Below, in pieces: positions 57,381 through 64,000 of a stretch of DNA of 64,000 bases (positions are counted from its first letter, which is position 1; every line of letters begins with the position of its first letter). Below the pieces are notes generated by a model, which saw only the letters and a list, made by a program, of their open reading frames with translations, searched no databases and was not told where the DNA came from. The stretch spans positions 133,019,169-133,083,168 of the forward strand of contig CAMZMU010000052.1 in the NCBI GenBank assembly GCA_947311845.1. Reading direction: 5' to 3'. Origin of the DNA: Poa pratensis (Eukaryota; Streptophyta; Magnoliopsida; Poales; Poaceae). Both the position numbers and the translations under genes were made by a program.

Positions 57381-58672
57381 TGTCAGGGATGTAACCCCGG
57401 GTACCCCATAGTTGATGGTCTTGTTGGGTCATCAGGATAAAGGAGCAGGAAATAAATAGGTAAAAGATAAGGAAAAAGGCAAAAAAGGTAGCCTGGGCCG
57501 AGACTGACGTAACCCAGGCCAGAATACATGCTCTGGGCCGACACATGCTTAAGTCGGTGTCCATTATCTCGGTTTGAGCCGAGATATTCTTTACCTCGGA
57601 TTGGGCCGAGGTACTCCTTACCTCGGGCAGGCCGGCTCCTCCAGGCGGGCCGGAAGGCTACTTACCTTGGATGGGCCGAGTTGCTCCAGACCCCGGATTG
57701 GGCCGAGGTTTCTTCCTCTCCATAACTCGGTTGGACCAAGACGTCCTCACCTCGGATGGGCTCCTCGCCTCGGATGGGCCGAGGCGTATTCTCCTCGGCT
57801 GGGATCCATGCCTCGGATGGGCCAAAGCTTCCTCTTCACTTCGGCCGAGGTCTCCTTAGCTGCGACCAGGGCGGGCCGGCACTCCAGCAGCTCGGTGGGG
57901 CCGGCACTCCACGACTCGGCTGGGCTGACACCCCAGCAACTCGGCAGCAACCTTGGGCCGGCATATCTCCACACTTCGACTGAGACCACCAGGAGCGGAT
58001 CGCTGCCCCTACGTCGGCTACTACCTCTTCTCCAACATCTCCACGAGCACCACACCACGTCTAGCATCCGACATCCAGCTCCCGACATCCAGCACAACCA
58101 GGTATTGGGACGCCCCCAGCTCGTACCTGGTACAGCTACCAGTTGACCAAGCAGGAACAAGACAAAGATGATGGCATAGCCAGCATGGCTATAGTGGCGC
58201 AGACATGACTAGAGTACAAGTCATGACATAGGCAACAGTGCGGAAAAGACCCCAGTAGTCAAATCATAAACAGTGTGTGCATAGTGACCTGCGGGCCATC
58301 CCTTGTCCCCTGGGCTCCCTCTATATAAGGAGCACCAGGGGGAACGCTCCAGCAGGCCCTTTTTGGCTCATTTTCTCCCCTGCTCTCATGAAGTTCACTC
58401 TAGCTAGAGAAGACCTCTTAGAGGCAACCTTTGCTCAGCTCATGGAGCACTTGTATAAATCGTATACAGAGGGAAGAATACACCAAATAGGCTAGATGCT
58501 GCATTAGGGGTGTTATCTCTCACGAGAGCCCCGAAGCAGGGTAAATCCTCGTGTTCGTCCGTTTGTCTTCTGTGTGTGCATTCCTGCGCGCTATCCCTCC
58601 CCGAATCCTCTAGCGTCCATCGGCCCCAAACTTAAGCATACCCCTCGGCATCTGTTGTTCAATACGACGACA
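57381..58672 (+). mobile_element. 5' LTR of a gypsy element, plus strand
   Basis: It begins TGTCAGGGATGTAACC and ends TTCAATACGACGACA. It is followed directly by the primer-site sequence GTTGGCGCCCACCGCGGGG, common in plant gypsy elements. A TATA box, CTCTATATAAGG, lies at 58318-58329. A palindromic repeat array fills much of the upstream part. Only about 130 bp of interior remains before the next LTR-like sequence, so the element is truncated. Confidence 0.78.
57575..57960. repeat. Palindromic minisatellite inside the LTR
   Basis: Imperfect units of the form CTCGGATTGGGCCGAGG, spaced about 25-45 bp apart, occur near 57599, 57664, 57695, 57759 and 57810, with more degenerate ones between. 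Each unit is itself a short inverted repeat (CTCGG...CCGAG). Confidence 0.8.
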
Positions 58673-58691
58673 GTTGGCGCCCACCGCGGGG
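58673..58691 (+). other. Primer-binding site
   Basis: GTTGGCGCCCACCGCGGGG lies directly after the LTR end. The downstream CTGGTAGTGGCGCTTGCTGG starts a short interior remnant that runs to about 58800. Confidence 0.78.
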
Positions 58692-58814
58692 CTGGTAGTG
58701 GCGCTTGCTGGATCAAATTCGGACGGGACCTTCTTCATCAACTCGGGGACTCGACATCACCATTACTGACGAGGGGTAGACTCATCAAGACCCATGGTTA
58801 AGGTCCCTAGGTTA

Positions 58815-59258
58815 TGAATATGGGGGAGAGAACGTGGTAGAGCTGGAAGTATCGTCGGCTGACAAGCAGGGCAAAGATTTTACCCAGGTTCAGGGCCCTC
58901 GTGTGGAGGTAACACCCCTACGTCCTGTCTGTCTGTTATTGCTTTGTGAATATGATGGTTACAAGGATCCCGGCGAGATGTCGATCTCGCTAGGGTTTTG
59001 GTGGCTCTGAAAGTATGTCCTCCGGTCCGACAGCCCTCCCAGTCCTTAAATTATAGGCTGGGTCTCGGGTGTTCGTAACCAACTCGATTTACAAGTAAGG
59101 AAACTCTAAACCGACTATTGCTTTGCCAAACTTGGAGGATACTCCATCTTCGTGGGCTTCCCTTCATGGGCTTCCTTGTAGGCTCTGATAGTTGGGCCTA
59201 GTCGATACGTGCACCAGGTACCCTCATGGTAGGGTACCCGATAGGCATACCCATGTCA
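58815..59258 (-). mobile_element. Probable LTR fragment or solo LTR, minus strand
   Basis: It contains TTTTACCCAGGTTCAGGGCC, the phrase shared with the solo LTR at 29564-30077. A TATA-like CCTATAATTTAAGG lies on the minus strand near 59050. TG and CA dinucleotides bound the interval, but the flanking five bases do not match, so the limits are tentative. Confidence 0.45.
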
Positions 59259-60552
59259 GTAGCCCCCGAGTACTTGTCTGATTCGAAGAGTCGGGCATGG
59301 ACTCATACATCATGCACGTTATTTCCTTTTGCGTTTATGTCATATGATTTGAAATTTCTGTATGAGATAGCACATGTTGGCTATGTCGAGCGTTTAATCG
59401 ACTATGATTTTTGCTTATGATGATCAAGGAATATTAGCTTAACAGGCCAGGCACACACGACGGATCGGGGCCAGTTAACTACCATTTGTGGCAAAACCAT
59501 ACTAGATTTCAATCAAACTCGAGTCCCCGGACACGAATCTGGAACAGACTGGACAGACTCAAAACGGCCGTTGAGGTCTTACTGAATCGAACTGCAGTAT
59601 AATTTTGAATCTACCCAACGCGTCCGTCGGGATTATTCATCATGTCTGCTGACACGGAACACTTAAGGATAACGCTGCTGGAGCGGTCCTTAGCCCAGCT
59701 CGACTGATCGGTGGGTCTTACCTTTGCACTATGCATGCAGCATCCAAGGATCGTCGGATCAACTCGGGAATATTTCGAGTATGATTTTGCTTATGAACTG
59801 AGTCGAATGATTTGTCGACTGATACTTTGCCATAATTCTATCGGGTGCGCGACAGCGCTCCCGATGGGAGTAGCCCCCGAGATTGTGCTTTATTGCTTAC
59901 AATGGAGGATAATCTCAAAATCTTTTTACCCTGCACATATTAGTCAAAGAAATTTTTTGATATGCTCCCGATGGGAGTATGATGTTGCATTCGAAATTCT
60001 TTCGACTGACATGTATGACCTTTGCTCGAGAACCAATCGAAATTCCTGTGAGAAGCCACCCTAAGACGTCGTCGAGTGACTGTTATGCCATTTGTGCAGT
60101 ATGAATAACGTCAGCAATGACGCATTTTTGCGACAGCCATCTCTGACAAGCGGTGGCGTGCTTGGTAAGGCTTGATAAGACGTGACCCTGTTTTGTGGGA
60201 CCGTCAGAGCTGACCAGAGATGACGCCGCGTGGACTTGATTTGACCGTTCTGGCGCGATTTTCACGGGACGTGATGATGGTTTCCTGGATTCTCGAGCGT
60301 AGTGGGCAGAGTGGCCGGCGACGCTTGCTCTGCGTGGCTGCCACGTGTATGGCCAGATTTCGCGTGGAGCGTATGCATTTGTTTTAACGGCTGCGATCAT
60401 TTTTGCGCTCTGTGGTAAATAGTGGGGACGACGCTGGCAGAGTTTTTTACTTGCCATTTGCTCCCTGGCGCCGCCCCTCGTCTCCTTCCTCACACTGCCC
60501 CTCCATTTCTCTGCGCCCAAGTTCTTTGCCCCACACAGCCTCCACTGTAGCA
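59259..60552 (+). other. Non-coding leader-like sequence with repeated GTAGCCCCCGAG
   Basis: GTAGCCCCCGAG occurs at about 59259 and 59869, and ATGGGAGTA-type phrases recur nearby. Frames at 59226-59420 and 59711-60064 have no domain. The last 450 bp are GC-richer and end in a plausible 5' leader before ATG 60553. A long LTR or the 5' region of the next ORF's parent element are both possible. Confidence 0.4.
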
Positions 60553-61458
60553 ATGGCGAAAGGTTGAGGTGCGAAGCGTGGTGCTGCCGCCGCCGCGACC
60601 GATGCGGCCAAGGGCAAGAAGACCGTGGCGGGTACATCTGCGGACGCCGCCACACTGAAGAAGGGCAGCGGGGATTGGGTAAGGTCCACCATCAAGGACG
60701 CCCATTTGCTCAAGCTCCGCGAGCAAGGGTATCTGCCACCCGCGGAACAGCTCGCCGTCCACGCACCGTCGCCCAAGGAGGTATTCCCCGAACCACGCGC
60801 CAACGAGCGTGTATGTTTTGCGGAGTTTGCATCCAGGGGCTTCTCGCTTCCCCTCCACGACTTTGTGCGTGGTCTTATTTTTGCTTACGGGGTGCAGATC
60901 CATGATCTCACCCCGAACGGTGTTATGCATATTGCGTGTTTCATCACGCTGTGCGAGTGCTTCCTCGGCGTGACCCCCAGCTGGGCGCTATGGAAAGCCA
61001 TCTTTATGGTACGGCCGAACAGAGGAGGTGGCCGCACCTACCCCGTTGGCGGCTGTGGAATTCAGGTGCGCAGCGACACCTGCTACTTCCGCCTGAAGAC
61101 CGTCGACTCTGCCCAAGGCTGGAGGAAGGGGTGGTTTTATGCGACTATCGAGCAAAACGGAATCGCCGCCTTCTCGACCGCAGCTTTTGCCAAGACCAAG
61201 GCGTGGGACCACCAGCTCTCAGCCGAAGAAATGGAGGAGGCAAGCCCTTTGCTGGCTCGGATCGGAGGCATGCTGGACAAGGTCACATGCATCCATCTAA
61301 TCGCCACCTTTATGAAGATACGGGTGTGGCCCATCCGTGCCCGAGCGCACCCGATGTGGGAGTATGAAGGCGCGGGTGACATCACCCGAATGAACCCAGA
61401 GGAGCTGTCAAGGAGTGAGCTGCTGACGTATGTGTCGGGGGAATACTTTCTGGATTAA
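60553..61458 (+). pseudogene. Transposase_28-type (putative gypsy-type transposon) ORF with early stop
   Basis: From ATG 60553 the frame reads MAKG and then TGA (60565-60567). It is then open for about 297 codons in the same frame to 61458. A downstream ATG at 60625 would give 277 codons. The central part contains FVRGLIFAYGVQIHDLTPNG, then HIACFITLCECFLGVTP and LWKAIFMVRPN. This arrangement is typical of the Transposase_28 (PF04195) domain seen in cereal gypsy-associated proteins. The TGA looks like a CGA changed by C-to-T, consistent with deamination in methylated DNA. The function of the domain is not established. It ends just before an LTR at 61471, which probably belongs to a different insertion. 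Confidence 0.7.
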
Positions 61459-61470
61459 CCCGCGGCCCAG

Positions 61471-61948
61471 TGCGACTTAATTGACTCGCACGGACGAAGG
61501 CCCACTTGGGAACAAGCCCAATATTGAACCGCCATAAGGGGAAAGATCTAGAAGAATATCCCGGAGGACGTGAAGACCAAGTAGTCTCCGAGTAGGCCTC
61601 TGTGGATGTATTCCTTATGGGGGAAGTTTCCTTTTGTAACCTAGCGAGCCTCTGTGTATATAAAGAGGACTCGCAGGACTTAGAGCGGGTCAAGCTATCA
61701 AGCCCCAAACCCTAGCTCATACGGCGAGTACCAGATCGGATCGCCTCCATTGTAACACCTCGATTATCATATCAATACCAATCTAGGGTAGGCAGGAAGT
61801 AGGTCTTTTACCTCACATTGAGGGGGCCGAACCTGGGTAAATCTGTGTTGATCTTTGTTCCTGCGATCCCAAGCTCGGAGATGCTTGACTCGCATAATCC
61901 CACACCTACGAAGTCATCTATGACACCTGACGTGACAAACCCACGACA
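61471..61948 (+). mobile_element. 5' LTR of a gypsy element, plus strand, 478 bp
   Basis: It begins TGCGACTTAATTGACTCG and ends AAACCCACGACA. TATATAA lies at 61657-61663. GTTGGCGCCCACCGTGGGG (61949-61967) follows as primer-binding site. The element extends beyond the window, so neither the 3' LTR nor the target duplication can be checked. Confidence 0.8.
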
Positions 61949-61967
61949 GTTGGCGCCCACCGTGGGG
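61949..61967 (+). other. Primer-binding site
   Basis: GTTGGCGCCCACCGTGGGG directly follows the LTR end. It is the same type as at 58673 but with the more common T. Confidence 0.82.
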
Positions 61968-62003
61968 CCTGCGGTCAAGAGCGTCACGTTCCGCGCAGGA
62001 TCC

Positions 62004-64000
62004 ATGAAGGGAGCTGAAGATCTTGTTGTTGGCCGTATCATCACGGTCAATGGCACACCCCTCATCGACGATTCAAGCTGGGGGCCGGAAGCAGATTATT
62101 TGGAGACCGGCCACGTCATCCCGTTCGGATCCATCAACGTCTTCGTCGGCTTCATCGGTGGCAGGTCCGTTAGATCGGTCCAGGAAGGCGATTCAGTAGA
62201 AGAAGTCGCCGATGACGGGGAAGAATCCGTGGAAAGCATGGACTCGCAAGAGTTTGGGTCCATCATACCTGCCTTTGAAGAAAGTTGCTGGGGTTACCCA
62301 CCAGAAATCACATCATCACCAGATCAAGAGATGGCACAAGTCGCGGTTTACATGGCCGGAGGAGCAGGTGCATCAGGAACTGCTGGAGAAACCGAGGCAT
62401 CGGCACCCCCAAGCAACCCACTTCTTGTCCCTGTGTCAGCCACGAACGCCGCCCTCCGTGCAACAGAAATTGAGGCCGCCAGGGCCGAGCTCCTGTATGA
62501 GGTTCGAAGGATGGAAGAAGAGCGCCGCAGGCTCGATCAGATAAACCAAGGAATCCAACAGGAACGGCAGAGAGTAGCCGCGCTGGCTGCGACTCAACAA
62601 CAGGTTGACCCGCAAACACAGCTGCGCGCGACTCAACCAACAGTGGAAATCCCGCTCACTCCAGCCGCAGCACGGGAATCCAGACGACTGCGGAAGGAAG
62701 GGTACCAACAAATCAAGAGACCCAGCAACAACCAAGGAGGTTTCACACCCCACAGGGCCATTACCAGAACCCTGTCGATAATATGTATGCTGCGGCTAAT
62801 ATCTTGACTCAGATGGTACCAACAGGCGATGACCCGGTCAATGCTGAGGCGCGGCGCGCGATTCAGATGTTAAGTACGGCAGTCCTGCAACAAGCCAATA
62901 GGGCGGAAGCCGAAGCACAGCTGCCCCTCGTACCAGCCAATCACAGGATTACAGAGAAAGAAGCGTCCAGAGCAGGCCACCAGAGGACGTGTCAGGAGTC
63001 GCACAGAGGCGCAGGAGCAAGTCGCAGAAGCGCAGGCGAATGCGCCATTGATGCAAAAGCGGCCCGCAGATAACCCCGCAGGCGCCCACAGCCCTGTCCT
63101 CGCGACTCAAGGGACCGGCGTGTTTCACTGAGAGGATCAGATCGGAACCTTTTCCTGAAGATTTCAAAGGGCCACGCAAGGTGGCAAACTATAACGCCAG
63201 CATGGATCCAACCACTTGGCTCAACAATTACGAGATGGGCATGAGCATCCTAAACGCATCTGAAGAGATCTGCGCACGCTACCTAAACATGATGCTAGAA
63301 GGAGCAGCGCACATATGGCTGCAAAATTTGCCTCCCAACTCTATAAATACTTGGGAGGAACTGAAGGATGCCTTCATTAAGAACTTCCAAGGAACTTGCA
63401 AGCGACTCTGCAATATAGAAGATTTAGAGCGTTGTGTCCAGAAGGAAGGCGAGTCAAGTCGCCATTGGATGAAAAGGGTGGCAGAAATAATACACTCCTC
63501 AGATAATATACCACCAAGCTCAGCCGTCCTGGTGATGGAGAAAAACTGCAAGTTTGAGCCGCTGATTCATAAGCTGGGTCGCATGAAGGATAAAGTCAAG
63601 AGCCTCAGCGAGGTGATGGCTGCGGCTAACAAATATGCCAGCTCAGATAAAACCAGAGACGCGTCAGACGGAGAAGAAGAGGAGGTTGCTGCAAAAGGAA
63701 AGAAAAACTCCAACAAGCCCCAGCAGCAGCAAACGAGCCACAACAACACGAGTCAAAACAAACGCAAAAGCGAAGATGGTCACTCAGGGCTCGTCGCCAA
63801 TACGCGTGGAGGATTCAGAGGCCAGCGTGGAAGGGGTCGAGGATACGGCTCCCGTCCAATCAATATGCAAGAAGTTTTCAACCGGCCATGCGACCTTCAT
63901 GCGACAGGTGATGGACGGCCAGCGGACCATACCAAGGCGCAATGCCATTATTACAAAAAGTGGAAAGAAGAGAGCCAACACAACGGGGGGAATTCCCATG
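62004..64000 (+). pseudogene. gypsy gag, partial and frameshifted, running off the window
   Basis: The frame from ATG 62004 (MKGAEDLVVGRIITVNGTPL) stays open to 62807 and is rich in Glu, Arg and Gln, with a probable coiled coil (AELLYEVRRMEEERRRLDQI). A shift near 62712 moves the reading to the frame with NMYAAANILTQMVPTGDDP. A further shift or shifts before 63124 lead to the Retrotrans_gag core, with ERIRSEPFPEDFKGP, then DPTTWLNNYEMGMSI and HIWLQNLPPNSINTWEEL. The core is open to the window end and includes RGGFRGQRGRGRGYG and a zinc-binding-like CDLHATGDGRPADHTKAQC. The N-terminal half is therefore broken while the core looks intact. Protease and polymerase would lie beyond 64000. Confidence 0.8.

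Overview
The window looks like intergenic DNA from a large grass genome, most likely the tribe Triticeae (wheat, Aegilops, rye or barley group). I base this on Stowaway elements with CTCCCTCCGT ends, a copia LTR beginning TGTTGGAGATATGCCC, LTRs beginning TGATACGTCTC, plant-type LINE tails and a CACTACAAGAAA terminus. Nearly everything I can identify is transposable-element sequence. The only candidate host gene is a small GRF-type zinc-finger gene on the minus strand at 53523-53955, and it appears to carry a frameshift.

Layout. 1-10112: old unassigned sequence with two Stowaway MITEs, a LINE reverse-transcriptase fragment and a minus-strand retroposon (5195-6310). 10113-30870: an imperfect tandem segmental duplication. 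Block 1 (10113-12319, resuming 23388-23427) was hit by a hAT element (12320-23387, 8-bp TSD), and that hAT was hit by a 10.2-kb minus-strand Ty3/gypsy element (13131-23288, 5-bp TSD CTATT, LTRs of about 3.75 kb). The gypsy element has a decayed gag, almost no pol and an extra coiled-coil-like ORF before gag. Block 2 (23428-30870) carries a Helitron (24411-26579), a copia solo LTR (27354-29095, TSD ACAAG) and an inner tandem duplication, one copy of which holds another solo LTR. For most of these insertions the other copy preserves the empty site.

31075-41425: a cluster of poly(A)-tailed non-LTR insertions, five with recognisable TSDs. One is a minus-strand LINE that keeps ORF1 and the 3' tail but has no ORF2 (39553-41000). 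A compact 2.0-kb LTR element with 365-bp LTRs (34225-36266) lies among them. 41797-53320: an LTR fragment, an Athila-type gypsy 5' end (LTR, PBS, gag) with a SINE in its LTR, a CACTA terminus, a second Helitron (46570-50089) and an oppositely oriented Athila-type 3' LTR.

53523-64000: the GRF gene, a palindromic foldback element, tandem repeats including a three-copy array at 55274-56382, an LTR with a palindromic minisatellite, a decayed Transposase_28-type ORF (60553-61458) and the 5' part of a plus-strand gypsy element whose gag runs off the window end.

No operon-like organisation exists. The interest lies in insertion history, non-autonomous elements and decayed ORFs. All family names come from motif recognition without database searches.
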